DNA from: Beroe forskalii
Taxonomy: Eukaryota > Ctenophora > Nuda > Beroida > Beroidae
NCBI GenBank assembly: GCA_011033025.1
Contig: WFMF01000115.1
Location: forward strand, 372,001-436,000
Reading direction: 5' to 3'
Length of the DNA stretch: 64,000 nucleotides
Positions 46,178 to 57,451 of the stretch are shown here, one piece after another. How positions within the stretch are numbered: the stretch's first letter is position 1; every line of letters begins with the position of its first letter. Made by a program: the position numbers and the translations under genes. A model generated the notes under the pieces. It was not told the DNA's origin. It did no database searches and saw only the letters and a list, made by a program, of their open reading frames with translations.

Positions 46178-46309
46178 CCAGTATTCTGAGTTGTGTGATA
46201 TGTGTCGCGATCTTTCCATTCACAGTGAGGGCACATCGATACTTTGCCCCGTCCAACTCCATCGGGTCTCCACTCAGAGCAACACTGAGGGTGCTGCTTG
46301 GCTGGGGCC
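46178..46309 (-). CDS. Receptor gene copy (right arm), Ig second-half exon
   Basis: 132-nt exon identical in layout to 25,289-25,420 (L-D-G-A-K-Y-R-C-A-L-T-V, I-T-Q-L-R-I-L), donor GG|GTAAGC, phase 1 to 1. Confidence 0.7.
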
Positions 46310-47219
46310 CTGAGACAATTCAAAGTGCAAAACAGAAGCAGAAGATTGACAGAAGAGCAGACTTGTGTAGCAACGATTACGATTAGACACATAATCACTA
46401 GCTTAATTTTAGGCTGCAAGGGATTGAAGTTCAAACGAAATAACTAATACGAGAAAACTGTAATGAGAAGCTTTCGAAAATCGTGTGATTGTCGTCGTCA
46501 GCTGAGAGTGAAGGATGGAGCGGTGTTTAAATATGAGTGATTGAGTGGTGTCAAGGGAGGGTGAATGGTGGCGGGTGGTTGGCAGCAGCCAGCAGCTGTG
46601 ACGAGAAAATCAAAATTTTAGGCTATTGATTTTAAGCTATTTTTAGATTTATAAAACTCGGTGCAATAATAAGCAGGTCAGGCCGACTAGGTCTGAGTTG
46701 AACGTCACTTAGGTAATAAGAGATCAGCTTGAACTTTCACTTCCAGCTGATAGTGAATCTAGATAGTCGTGCATCCACACTACTCAGCAGAACCTAACAA
46801 GTATGAGACAATAGCAATTTTCAAGGAAAAAGTCCAGGCCAGGTACACTTAAAAAGGACCCTCCGTTTATTCGATTTTCAAAATTTTAATCACAAGTACG
46901 CAGTGCTTGTAAACTTGGCTATGCCTCAGGCTGGAGGTTGGAGAGGGAAATAAACGGTCGTAAAATTCAGTGATTTCAATAGAAAAGTATTCTGAGATTT
47001 TAAAGAGTAATCATTGCACAACCCCTCAATCGAGATGAAATTATGTAACCAGAGTCACCCTTCAAACATAAAGACAAATCATTCTTATACTTACCTTCTG
47101 TTAATAAATTATTGGGCTCAATTTAGGATCGCAATAACGCGATAATAGATTTGGAATAATTAATTACAGTTAGAATCAAGTTAGAATTATGTCATCAGAG
47201 TCACACTGCAAACATTAAC

Positions 47220-47642
47220 CCGTGATTCTGTAGGAGATGGAGGCTGTCTCATAACCACTAGGAAAGTAAAACTGAGATATCTCTCTGCTCCAGACAATAC
47301 TCCAAGCACTGTGACCACAAAACTGGTCACTGAGTACCGCATCAAGGACTGTCACACCGTTACAGGTGACTTTCAGTCCCTTGTCTGTCCTCTTTATCCT
47401 CCACAACTTGTTCTGCTCTTTAGGAAGGTTGTCTGGCAGTGGTTTCCAACTAGAGCAATAAAACACATAGTAGGAGGGAGTTTGTTGGAAGCTAACAATG
47501 AAACCTCCCGCATCTCTCCCATATTTATTGTCCTGGAAGAACACCTTCATATAGTCCCCACTTCCGTCTCCAGAGTTAGTCCTCACTTCCAGAGTCTGGT
47601 TTTTGTTGAAAGGTATTCTCACATCCCTTACCACGCTCTGTT
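47220..47642 (-). CDS. Hypervariable W-S-R-E-I domain exon (right arm), intact
   Basis: 423 nt (141 codons), intact across the domain. Conserved blocks as in 24,152-24,569. The variable sites read differently: V-V-R-D-V-R-I, G-D-Y-M-K-V-F-F, Q-D-N-K-Y-G-R-D-A-G-G-F-I-V-S-F, Y-Y-V-F-Y-C-S-S-W-K, S-D-Q-F-C-G-H-S-A-W, F-P-S-G-Y-E-T-A. The region from L-P-D through V-L-S is identical at the DNA level to the left copy. The exon either ends at ACGG|GTTAAT or stops at the overlapping TAA. It follows exons 51,599-51,685 and 51,221-51,328 in the same phase. Likely extracellular because the left copy has a signal peptide. Confidence 0.75.
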
Positions 47643-48307
47643 CTGTGGGTTGGAGTAAATTTGGAGGAAAGCACACTGATCCGATGCATTCCTAAGTGAC
47701 AGCACAGTAAGTTCCTAGTGACCACGTCATGTTACGGTGTATAAAAAATCCACAGGCCTGTAATAGCCTCCGGAAGCGGTTTTTTTCAATGTCATAAAGT
47801 CCGCTGAGATATGATGAAATTTCTAGAGACCGAATGGGATCAATTCTGAGAGCTCATAAAGTACGGTGAAAAATAGTAAACTGGTTTCACGGATCGGGCC
47901 GTTGAATAAGACACTTAATTTATTCTATTTCTACTCATTGGTACACGAACAAATGGAAACGATGTGGTTCTTACTTCTTTAATGACAATCAATTTTGTCG
48001 GTCTAGTTTCTACGGCATCTTCAGGTCTCAAATTTGATTGAGTAGTGTTGTAAACTTAAATGAAATTGATTGTCATTAAAAAATCACATCGTTTCCATTT
48101 GTACGTGTACTACCATTGGTCGAGTCAAAAATATAAATGAAGGACTAATGAAAATATAGTTAAAATTTTAAAAAACTGGTTGATGATGGTAGCTTGATCT
48201 GGTTGTTGAACGGAATTTGAGGTATTTTACAGAGTCTGTAAATTGAGAATTGGAGTTGCGATGATATCACAAATCAATGCACGTGCTGCAAAATATTCAT
48301 AATAATA

Positions 48308-50611
48308 CTGTAAAGCCATTAATTTTCGCGAGGCATTAATTTTCGCGAATTTATTCGGAAAAGAAAATCCGCGAAAATATCAGACGTGAAGTTAATTTTC
48401 AATTTTTAGAGATAAATTTATATCTGCGTATTTCTTGAGTCGAATTTTCAAAAGCCAAGTCGAAACCCTAGATGGGAAATGTATTTACTGATTCATATAC
48501 AAACAATTGATTACACAGGAATAATACAATGCTTGGAACTTTATTCTTATCCACTGAATCACATATTATCACTTTTTGTCCGTGAATCATCTTACTCAAA
48601 AATATGCATAAGTCACTATAAACTTGTTACATTGTTTAAAGGTGCGGGACATGCAGTAACAAAAACTTAACAATAACATAACAGTATAACATTTCAGCAA
48701 TATTAAAACCATAATAAAGTCTATACAGCATAATAGCATACATGCCCTGTTCAATGATAACTTATGATATGAAATATATAAACACAAATCTTAAGATATA
48801 ACAATCAAATTCCTGCTTTAGAAAATCCAGCCTTGATCATGATTCCTGCACTTTCAGTTTGGAGAAACGTCAATCATCCACCTTGCATGAATAGGCTTCA
48901 TTAGAGACAACTTCAAATCAACATGCCTGTTCGGGTCCTCCGTAATCTGCTGGGAGTACCATTCAATGAACTTGTCCTTCATCAATGTCTTGAACTGTGC
49001 ATTGACAGTTAGATCCAGGGCTGTAGTTCTCCAGTACATGATGCAGGAATGAATTCACGTAGAAACCCTGATTCCTTTGATGTGGTTGAGAAGTCCTTCA
49101 TCACGATGAGCTTTATAAACATCAAAGAGGAGAAGTGGTTTGACACTGTCATCCAAGGATAAGCTCGCTCTGGTAGAGTTCACATAGGGGATCAGCACTT
49201 TGTCCACATACTCCCTTCATGGTGTCAGCGTTGCTCCAATGTGTAGCTGAGTGATGAACGTTCCAGTCAGAGGGAAATCCACACCTTTGCGTGGCATCGC
49301 TGCGTTTTACCTTCATAAAGTAGCTGAGGAGCGAGGAGGTCACCAGACTTCGTTGAGCCCATCACAACCGTTATCTGACGTTTGTCCTCCAATCCAGTAA
49401 TTCCAACCTGTTTTGCCCCCTCTTTCTCAAGTGTCCAGTCTGATGTGGGTACGATTTTACAGCCAGTCTGATCAAAGTTTATAACAAGCTCATCAGGGAT
49501 GTTGTTATCCCTTATGATTTTGTGAACTTTTTCGGTGAATGCCTGCTTGATGAGACCAAAATCCTTAGGCAGCTTCCTTGCAGCTTTTGTCCCCTTCCTC
49601 TTCACGTAGTTGTGTCGGGTCAGGAAGGATTTGGCCCAGCAAATTCCAATACTCTCTGATTTGATAGAACAATTCTGACTGTTCTGGACAAACCCTCGAG
49701 CAATAGCAATCAACAATGTTCTATTTATCACCCCACCAGAAAGTCGCAACTGCTGCACGTAGCCAAGGATAGTACTGTCCAAATCACCGAGGAGGAGCTT
49801 TCTCCCACGTTTGTTCTTTCAGGAATTGGGGTTGTCGGTTTTCTGAACCTTTGAGCTGTGCAGAAAGCCTTCTTGATGGATCGAATAGTGGATTCGTTCA
49901 GGTCCAGACCCTTCTCCTTGAAGAAGTGTGCTGTTTTACTAGGGCCAATCTCCATGCACTTCTTCGCAATCTTCATCCTGGTATCGTTGTCAAGTTTGTT
50001 GTACTTTCCTCCATTCCCTCGAACAGCAACTGATAGCTGCTTGTCCACCGTTTTGTTAACAGCTGCAATCTGTTTACGCTCCCTCAGGGGTTGCTGCAAC
50101 ATCTGGAGAAGGGAGAAGCGGGGCTGCTTTAGGTAGACAAGGGACCTGCTTTCCATCCTGAATCTTGTAAAGAAACTTGTACATTGTTAGTAGGTAGGTA
50201 TAGCAGAGAGCACACAGCTTCATTTGCCATTATTCCCTCTTAAGTATTCAATAGATTGGATCGTCATCAAGCATTATTTTTCAACTCAAAGTGTCTCATT
50301 AGAAACATTAAGCCCTCAACTAAGTTCGCAGTATCGTTTACGAATGACATGCTGCAATGTCTGACAAACAGAGGCACACTTAAGTAAACATAGACGAACA
50401 AGACACCTCATTACTGGGCTTTTGCCTTTGTACAATCACCGGCTATCAAGGTGTACAGCAATTAGCGAAAATGATAAATGACCACGTACAAGCACTGGTT
50501 TACTTTTAACGTTTTATGGAATTTTGAAATCGTGAAAATTAAAACCGTGAAATTAGTCTGTTTTTAAAGAAACGCGAAAAATAGCACCCGCGAAAATATA
50601 TGGCTTTACAG
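48308..50611 (-). mobile_element. Pogo/Tigger-like DNA transposon, right arm only
   Basis: Inverted termini CTGTAAAGCCAT (then ATTTTCGCG), flanked by TA (48,306-48,307; 50,612-50,613). The left arm shows the uninterrupted site near 23,460. The 2,304-bp body carries a broken DDE transposase on the minus strand. The internal CGCGAAAAT motif occurs near both ends. Confidence 0.85.
48854..50156 (-). pseudogene. Pogo/Tigger-like DDE transposase (degenerate)
   Basis: Read in pieces on the minus strand: an N-terminal part with a psq-like helix-turn-helix (R-G-N-G-G-K-Y-N-K-L-D, then K-T-A-H-F-F-K-E-K-G, T-I-R-S-I-K-K-A-F), a CENP-B-like part (I-C-W-A-K-S-F-L-T-R-H-N-Y), the first catalytic Asp in V-I-N-F-D-Q-T-G, V-V-M-G-S-T-K-S-G, and the last Asp in T-T-A-L-D-L-T-V-N-A-Q-F. 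These are pogo/Tigger landmarks. Frameshifts near 49,780 and 49,285 and at least one more before 49,039 break it, so it is inactive. Confidence 0.75.
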
Positions 50612-51220
50612 TATGCTATATAAATGAAATACTTTGTGGATTTTTTATAACCTTTAAAACCTTTCAAGTATTCTTTATGCAGGAAATAAAAGATTCGCTT
50701 CGCTAAAATTTTATTTCATAATTAAATCTAAATGAGTCAATTTCATCTCGTCATTTGATTACATGACATTAAATACCATAAAGAATTACTCTTGTCCCGG
50801 TTTTAGAGCTTATGTAATGACGTAATGTTAACTGGCTAGGCAAGAGGTTTATTCCAACCTGACCGTTTTGTTATCGTGGAGGGTAATGCAAGGCCTGCCC
50901 AGCGTGCTTGAATACAGTAAACTAGAAAAGGAGTAAAAAAGTAAAGAGTTCCGAATTCAGTCCGATCTTCTTCAATTTTCCTCTGTCAATTTTTGATGCC
51001 AATTCTTCAAAAGTCAGCATTTACTTATTGAATCACACAGCAGTACAACCAGAGAAAATAGCATATTTCTGTAGGTATATTGCATAGCAGATTTATTAAA
51101 TATTTCTGAAACTAAAGTAAGGTTATTGGCAAGTCAGGGGTAAGGCAGTGAAAGTGAGAAGAGAAGAAGGCCCTTTAATACGTGCCGTTAAGAATAGGAC
51201 CAGGAGAATTCCCCACTCAC

Positions 51221-51328
51221 CAGCAGTGTCAATGACAGTGTTGACAGTGTAGCCAGAAACACCGGCTAGATCCCTCCAAGAGTCTGCTTCCTGCATGTAC
51301 CACCCGACTAAAACTGTAGGCGACTCAT
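51221..51328 (-). CDS. Receptor gene copy (right arm), first Ig-like module, exon b
   Basis: 108-nt twin of 22,035-22,142; one silent change (Val) and Pro to Ser (G-V-S-G-Y). Acceptor and G|GTGAGT donor conserved. Confidence 0.63.
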
Positions 51329-51598
51329 CTGCAAATGGACGGGTATACGCACCTTCTTTCAGTAAAATAATATAACTATAGGTATAATTACTTAATTAGT
51401 GAGACATCACGAACAAACAAAGACGTAAACACAGGATTAATCGTCTTTACTTTGATCTTCAAGGAGAAATAATTCATACTCAACCATGACAATAATTCAG
51501 GCAAAACAATCCAATATTTATCCAGCTATCATTTCGCCAGTCTAGTAGGTAAGTAGGTATGTTACACTGATGAGAAATGAGAAAATGAGGCGACTCAT

Positions 51599-51685
51599 CT
51601 GTTGCCATGGTGACAGTCAAGTTGCACGGTATCTCAGCTGAACCAATTTCTCGGGTCGTGTACACTTTCTCCCTTCCTGTTGCAC
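51599..51685 (-). CDS. Receptor gene copy (right arm), first Ig-like module, exon a, donor altered
   Basis: 87-nt exon identical to 18,208-18,294, but the base after the exon is A, not G. Where the left arm has ACAG|GTTCGTCGTC, the right has ACAG|ATGAGTCGCC. The GT donor is lost and replaced by the first bases of the next exon (ATGAGTCGCCT). Without a donor this copy reads on into the intron (H-F-L-I-S-H-Q-C) to a stop near 51,480, so the gene copy may be defective or use another site. Confidence 0.6.
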
Positions 51686-51929
51686 CTGCGAATAAGGATT
51701 GAGTCCACTGATTTCACGGATCGTTGGATAAAGAGTCCCATGATATAGAAAAACTAGAAAACGACGATACGAAACTTAGGTACGAAACAGAACAGACAGC
51801 GCTCCAAAGTGCAGCACCCTGTGGAACCCCAACCTCCCCAAGATTTCCTCAACCTTCAGACCTACTGACTCAGGAATCCTCTTCCCTAACTACTGACACC
51901 ACTTTTTCTTGTTTATGTTATTAGTGATA

Positions 51930-52110
51930 TTGTATTTGATTATCCCGTCACCTGATCACTCACACCCTCCACCCTTCCCCCACTCCCTGACACCACTCAT
52001 TTCATTTATAAGCATCCTCTCACCTTCCATCTTCAGCTGACGACGATAATCACATGATTTTCGAAAGCTCCTGATTTAAAGTTTATCGTATCATTTAAAC
52101 GTTTTAACTT
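51930..52110. repeat. Dispersed repeat, third copy
   Basis: CCCTGACACCACTCA, TTCAGCTGACGACGATAATC and ATTTTCGAAAGCTCC resemble 24,985-25,150 and its right-arm partner 46,440-46,610. Not otherwise identified. Confidence 0.45.
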
Positions 52111-52239
52111 GCTCTCTAAACTTAGGTAGTCAGTGAACTAGGTACGTATTTTGATAAATCACTTTGATAACGTAGCGAATTTCACATTTAGAAAAATTTG
52201 TAATTTTTATTAACCTTGCTGGTAAAAAGTTTGTAAATT

Positions 52240-52580
52240 GAGCGATCCGTCATTACCAGTTACCACACCAGCATCGTACCAGTACAACGCCAATACCACG
52301 CTAGTAGCACGCCAGCACCGCGCCAGTAGCACGCCAGTACCGCGCCAGCAGCACGTTGGTATCACGCCAGTACCGCGCCAGCAGCACGTTGGTATCACGC
52401 CAGTACCGCGCCAGCAGCAAGCCAGTCTAAACTAACTCAAAGCCAGGATTCAGGACTCCACAAGCACGCCAGCATCAGATCATAATATAAGCATATACTG
52501 GCGTGTCACTGGCGTCCTGGCCTTAAGTTAGTTTCGACTGGCACGATGATGGCGTGATTCTGGCGCGGTACTGGCATGAT
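52240..52580. repeat. Minisatellite of CACGCCAGTAC-type units (right arm)
   Basis: Counterpart of 17,755-17,990 in reverse complement, e.g. GTACCGCGCCAGCAGCAC. Confidence 0.6.
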
Positions 52581-52957
52581 ACTGGCGCGATGTATTAATA
52601 TTACCAAACCACAAGGAAATATCTTGTTACAGACGTCAAGTAACATAATTGCTCATTAATTTACCTGTGTTCTGACAGACTTATGTATTTATGTGTGAAT
52701 CCAAACGTGAAAAAGCGCCATTTTCTTCCAAGATAAGGTAAAAGGTGTATCTTGATATACCTCAAAAGTTTCACTTTAAAGTAGGTACCTGGGTTGATGA
52801 ATCCCGGCTTAACACCAAAAACTCACTTCACAGACAAAGGAATTTGCAGGGAACTCAGAGGAAAACCAGACAGTTCATGGGGACGCCGTGTGATGAACGA
52901 TGAAGCTTTGCAGTGACGAGGCCGTGTGATGAACGATGAAGCTTTGCAGTGACCTAC

Positions 52958-53798
52958 CTATGACGGACAGAGACACGACTTCAGCCACAACAATGAGCGG
53001 GGCGTTAGTCCAGGACACTTTGCAGACAATCGTCAGAGCATCTGCTGCAGCAACACTGTACGTGATTCCGTCTCCAATCTGGTTATAAGGGAAGAGAGTT
53101 GTGTTAGGAGCCGTTATAAGGGCAGAAAGTTGTGTTAGGAGCCGTTATAAGGGCAGAGAGTTGTGTTAGGAGCCGTTATAAGGGCAGAGACTTGTGTTAG
53201 GAGCCGTTATAAGGGCAGAGAGTTGTGTTAGGAGCCGTTATAAGGGCAGAGAGTAGTGTTAGGAGCCGTTATAAGGGCAGAGAGTTGTGTTAGGAGCCGT
53301 TATAAGGGCAGAGAGTTGTGTTAGGAGCCGTTATAAGGGCAGAGAGTTGTGTTAGGAGCCGTTATAAGGGCAGAGAGTTGTGTTAGGAGCCGTTATAAGG
53401 GCAGAGAGTTGTGATAGGAGCCGTTATAAGGGCAGAGGGTTGTGATAGTATACTGTCGGAACGCCTGCTTTTGATAAACCTACCTATAGATACTACGGAA
53501 ATCTTATTTACAAACTATTCCATTCAGAACACTATCTAAACCTCCAGAAGACGCATAAGAGAGTTAAATGGCATCTAACAATATCAACAATGGCATGGAT
53601 CTAAATGGCCTAAATGATGATGTCATATGCAAGTCTATAACACGTCTTATATTTGGCAACTAACCAGTTGATCATCCTCCATGTGATACCACTTAGTTTC
53701 CGGATTTCCAGCTGCCGCAATCCCATCTTCCCCCACACAGGTGAATGTCACCGTGTCACCTAACAACCCGATCTGTGATTCCGGTGCTGTAGTGAGGC
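52958..53798 (-). CDS. Ig3 domain of the right-arm extra block, two exons
   Basis: Exon 53,665-53,798 (134 nt, phase 1 to 0) encodes Q-I-G-L-L-G-D-T-V-T-F-T-C-V-G and T-K-W-Y-H-M-E-D. Exon 52,958-53,078 (121 nt, phase 0 to 1) encodes A-A-A-D-A-L-T-I-V-C-K-V-S-W and V-V-S-L-S-V-I, ending at G|GTAGGT. B-strand Cys, C-strand Trp and F-strand Cys are all present: a complete Ig domain of about 85 residues. Phase and order allow direct splicing to the exon at 51,685. A minisatellite of 31-bp units fills the intron beside the second exon. Confidence 0.75.
53080..53455. repeat. 31-bp minisatellite abutting the Ig3 acceptor
   Basis: About 12 units with GTTGTGTTAGGAGCCG and TTATAAGGGCAGAGA. On the minus strand each unit reads CTCTGCCCTTATAACGG, while the functional acceptor reads CTTCCCTTATAACCAG, so the array is made of near-copies of the splice acceptor. 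Confidence 0.82.
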
Positions 53799-53859
53799 CT
53801 GACAGGCATGGGATGTTACTATGTTAGTAGGAACTAGGAAGGGGGATCTGTGATTTAAA

Positions 53860-54264
53860 CCTCACGCAGTGCGTTATAAAACTCACGCAGTGCGTTATGA
53901 AACTCACGTAGTGCGTTATAAAACTCACGCAGTGCGTTATAAAACTCACGCAGTGCGTTATGAAACTCATGTAGTGCGTTATAAAACTCACGCATTGCGT
54001 CATAAAACTAATTCAGTGCGCTATAAAACTCACGCAGTGCGTTATAAATCTCACGCAGTGCGTTATAAAACTCACGCAGTGCGTTATAAAACTCACGCAG
54101 TGCGTTATAAAACTCACGCAGTGCGTTATAAAACTCACGCAGTGCGTTATAAAACTCACGCAGTGCGTTATAAAACTCACGCAGTGCGCTATAAATCTCG
54201 TGCAGTGCGTTATAAAACTCACGCAGTGCTTTACAAAACTCACGCAGTGCGTTGTAAAACTCAC
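53860..54264. repeat. 21-bp minisatellite starting at the Ig2 splice donor
   Basis: About 19 copies of CTCACGCAGTGCGTTATAAAA. On the transcribed minus strand each unit contains GC|GTGAGTTTTATAAC, the same sequence as the real donor at 54,264 (C|GTGAGTTTTACAAC). Confidence 0.85.
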
Positions 54265-55367
54265 GTAGTATTTCAGGAGTGACAGGGTCAGATGTCACGG
54301 TGCCAGGTTCCGGATCAGGAAACACGAAGTTACACGTATACGGGGTCTCGTGTTGTTCTCCCACTCCCGATAGCAGCAGGGTGCTATGCGCGGTGTCACC
54401 GTTTGTTGTAGTTACTCCATCAAAATCTATGAAGAAGGGATTGTGTTGCGTGTTGTGAGTTATGCGTGGTTCCTGTTACGATTTTACTAGGAAAACTGGC
54501 AAGAAGACTTGCACGAGAAATCAGGATTTTCATCAACGCAGTTCCTGTACACGAGTTTTTTGTTGGGCTTGGACGTCATTGGCGCTCATAATTCAATATT
54601 CTCATTATGTGTAACATTCGATCCAAAATCACTAAGTCCTTTTTTTCGTATTTTCCTTGCAAGAATTCTCGCGCGGAAAATGTGCAAAAAAACCTGTTCA
54701 AATTTCTAGCGAGAATTCTCGTGAGGAAAAAGAGATGGTTTTTCTCGCGACAATTTTGCACAGGAACTGAGGCAAAAATTTTATCGTAAATTTTCTTGCG
54801 AATTTTCTCGTAACAGTAACTCGGGTGTTACAAAAAATTCTGTTATTTCGTTAGATGAGAGTCTCCGTTTTGGAACTTTGGAAACTATGGAGCTACAAGA
54901 ATTTTAAAATATAATTTGTGAGAAAAGCAATGTCATTCAAATCACACACACAAGTCAGTAGCTTATTTTAAACGGAGATGATATTGTGATTCGGTGATGT
55001 GTTATGGTGATTGGAAGGAATTTACAATTTATTTACAATTTATTGAGCTATTTCGTACCGTAGGATTTCCGTGAGACCGTAAACTGCGACTAAGAGGCCA
55101 CATTGACATTATTAACGATCACACGGAGGGCAGAATACGTGTACGATCGGCGATCGTCATCGCATCGGTATGACATTTTTATAAGTCTCTGCAAGGAGAT
55201 TTCGCCGGCAATAAAGTCACAGAGAAAGGTTTTTCACTTACCGATTCCGCTACTCTGCTGCCAAAACGAAGAAACAGGCTGACTTTGGAAGTTGTGGATT
55301 GCGGCAGTACAAGTCAGAGTAAGGTCATCTCCTTCTCGGACTAGAGGAGGTGGTGTCACCGTCAACC
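54265..55367 (-). CDS. Ig2 domain of the right-arm extra block, two exons
   Basis: Exon 55,242-55,367 (126 nt, phase 1 to 1) encodes L-V-R-E-G-D-D-L-T-L-T-C-T-A-A and S-S-F-W-Q-Q-S-S-G-I, donor G|GTAAGT. Exon 54,265-54,426 (162 nt, phase 1 to 1) encodes S-T-L-L-L-S-G-V-G-E-Q-H-E-T-P-Y-T-C-N-F and ends T-P-E-I-L at C|GTGAGT. Both canonical Cys and the Trp are present. The intron between them (54,427-55,241) has no other exon. Both flanking introns begin or end in minisatellites. Confidence 0.75.
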
Positions 55368-55371
55368 CTGA

Positions 55372-55740
55372 AAAGTGGTGTCAAAGTTAGTGGTGTCAAA
55401 GTTAATGGTGTCAAAGTTAATGGTTCCAAAGTTAGTGGTGTCAAAATTAGTGGTGTCAAAGTTAATGGTGCAAAAGTTAGTGGTGTCAAAGTTAGTGGTG
55501 TCTAAGTTAATGGTGTCAAAGTTAATGGTGTCAAAGTTAATGGTGTCAAAGTTAATGGTGGCAAAGTTAATGGTGTCAAAGTTAATGGTGTCAAAGTTAA
55601 TGGTGTCAAAGTTAATGGTGTCAAAGGTTATGGTGTCAAAGTCAAAAGTGCGTCAAAGTAAATAGTTTGTCAAAGTAAATAGTGTGTCAAGGTTAATGGT
55701 GTCAAAGTTAATGGTGTCAAAGTAAATGGTGTCACCGTTA
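55372..55740. repeat. 15-bp minisatellite upstream of the Ig2 acceptor
   Basis: About 23 units of GGTGTCAAAGTTAAT. It ends within a few bases of the acceptor CACTTTTCAG at 55,368. The ORF through it (V-S-K-L-M repeats) is an artefact. Confidence 0.82.
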
Positions 55741-56101
55741 CTCTTGCTCTCTTGATAAGTGGTGTCAGGGTGGTAAGGATCTCGACAAAAGTGTATTCCA
55801 ATCTTTCAAAGTTTCAATTAAGATTCGATTTTGCTGCTTTTCCAATAAACTCCTGCGGGAGTCCTGCCTCTTCATCATCCAATCTACTAATCTATTTTCT
55901 TATTTCATAACATCTGTCATCCAGTTCGCCAGAGCTTAACCAGATCTACCCAAGTTAAGAATAGAGGTCGGAATCCATTCTTGGAATTTATTGATAAACT
56001 TGCCGAAGATGCCCGAAGAATGATCACAGAAATGTGGAAGGGAATGTTTTGAAAAATAATGAACTGTGATTGACAAACATGTGACGGTGGTAGGTACTAA
56101 C

Positions 56102-56235
56102 CAACAACTACCACTTGAGTAGAAGCTCTCATCACAATCCCGTCAATTGAAACGTCACAGAAGTAGGAGCTGGCGTCAGACGGACTGACACTATCCAGTT
56201 CCAGCACATTCGATGTGGGGCTGCCCGTGTCAACC
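56102..56235 (-). CDS. Ig1 domain of the right-arm extra block, second exon
   Basis: 134-nt exon, L-E-L-D-S-V-S-P-S-D-A-S-S-Y-F-C-D-V-S-I then T-Q-V-V-V-V, donor G|GTTAGT. Near-identical to 11,166-11,299, with changes such as I-V-M-R-A for N-V-I-T-T in the F-G loop. The intron before it contains two transposons. Confidence 0.75.
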
Positions 56236-56350
56236 CTGCAAGAATTAATGCACATTTAGAGTCAAGAAAGAAAGAAAATACTGAGTTTCTCATTTAAGCG
56301 AATGGGGGCCATGGGGTGAGCAACTTCGATAATTTTATTAGTGGTGTTAA

Positions 56351-57407
56351 GGGGGGGGGGGGGGGCTTCAACCCAAATTTTTTGGAAAACAAGTTTCTGA
56401 GATAATGGTTGACCCAAAAGGTACACCCCTGGGGCCAACTTTTTGGCTGGGTTTGGTACCCCCAGACCCACTGGCGGCGCCGTGCCCAAAAATGGGCCCA
56501 AAATGGGCATATTTTTCAAAAGCAACTTGGGCGGGATCTGAGGTGTGCAATCGATAGATAATGGTCCCCTGAGTTACCATAAAACATTTGAAGTCGATAT
56601 CTCAAAAAATGGCCGAGTTATGGCCGAATAACTTATGCCCATATATGGGCATACGCGCGTTGCGCAAGCCTATTTTGTCCCATAACTTGGTCAAATATCA
56701 ATATTTTTGAATGAAACCAACTTTATTCGATAAATAACGTTAAGTGACGTATTTTCTGCAAGTATGGGGTTGATTGCTGCTAAAATGGCGATTTGAGGTC
56801 CAAAAAACTTCTAAAAAACCACAAAATTGCCATTTTCTCGGTTTGCGGTTTTGCGATAATCGACTTTACATTTTTTTCAATATCTCAGCCGTTTTTCAAT
56901 ATTTTTACATGAAAATTTCAGAATTGCTTCAAAACTAAATTTCGCACTTATTCTATAGACGGATTTTTGATTGAGGTCCCCAAAAAAAATTTTTGGTCCT
57001 CGGACCAAAAATCCGCCGGGATTTTTGGTCCCCATACTTGCAGAGAATAAAGTTGGTTTCATTCAAAAATATTGATATTTGACCAAGTTATGGGACAAAA
57101 TAGGCTTGCGCAACGCGCGTATGCGGATGCCCATATATGGGCATACGTTTTTCGGCCATAACTCGGCCATTTTTTGAGATATCGACTTCAAATTTTTTAT
57201 GGTAACTCAGGGGACCATTATCTATCGACTGTACACCTCAGATCCCGCCCAAGTCGCTTTTGAAAAAATATGCCCATTTTGGGCACGGCGGCGCCAGTGG
57301 GTCTGGGGGTACCAAACCCAGCCAAAAAGTTGGCCCCAGGGGTGTACCTTTTGGGTCAACCATTATCTCAGAAACTTGTTTTCCAAAAAATTTGGGTTGA
57401 ACCCCCC
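56351..57407. mobile_element. Palindromic TTAA-flanked element
   Basis: TTAA at 56,347-56,350 and 57,408-57,411. The lone Ig gene copy (11,050-11,100) shows the empty site with one TTAA. Termini are a G run then CTTCAACCCAAATTTTTT and its complement. Inverted arms of about 400 bp contain GGGGCCAACTTTTTGGCTGG and CCCATATATGGGCATACG. TTAA duplication suggests piggyBac or Kolobok. No ORF. Confidence 0.8.
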
Positions 57408-57451
57408 TTAATGAGGTGACTTTGCTCGTTCTATAATTCTATCATAACGGT

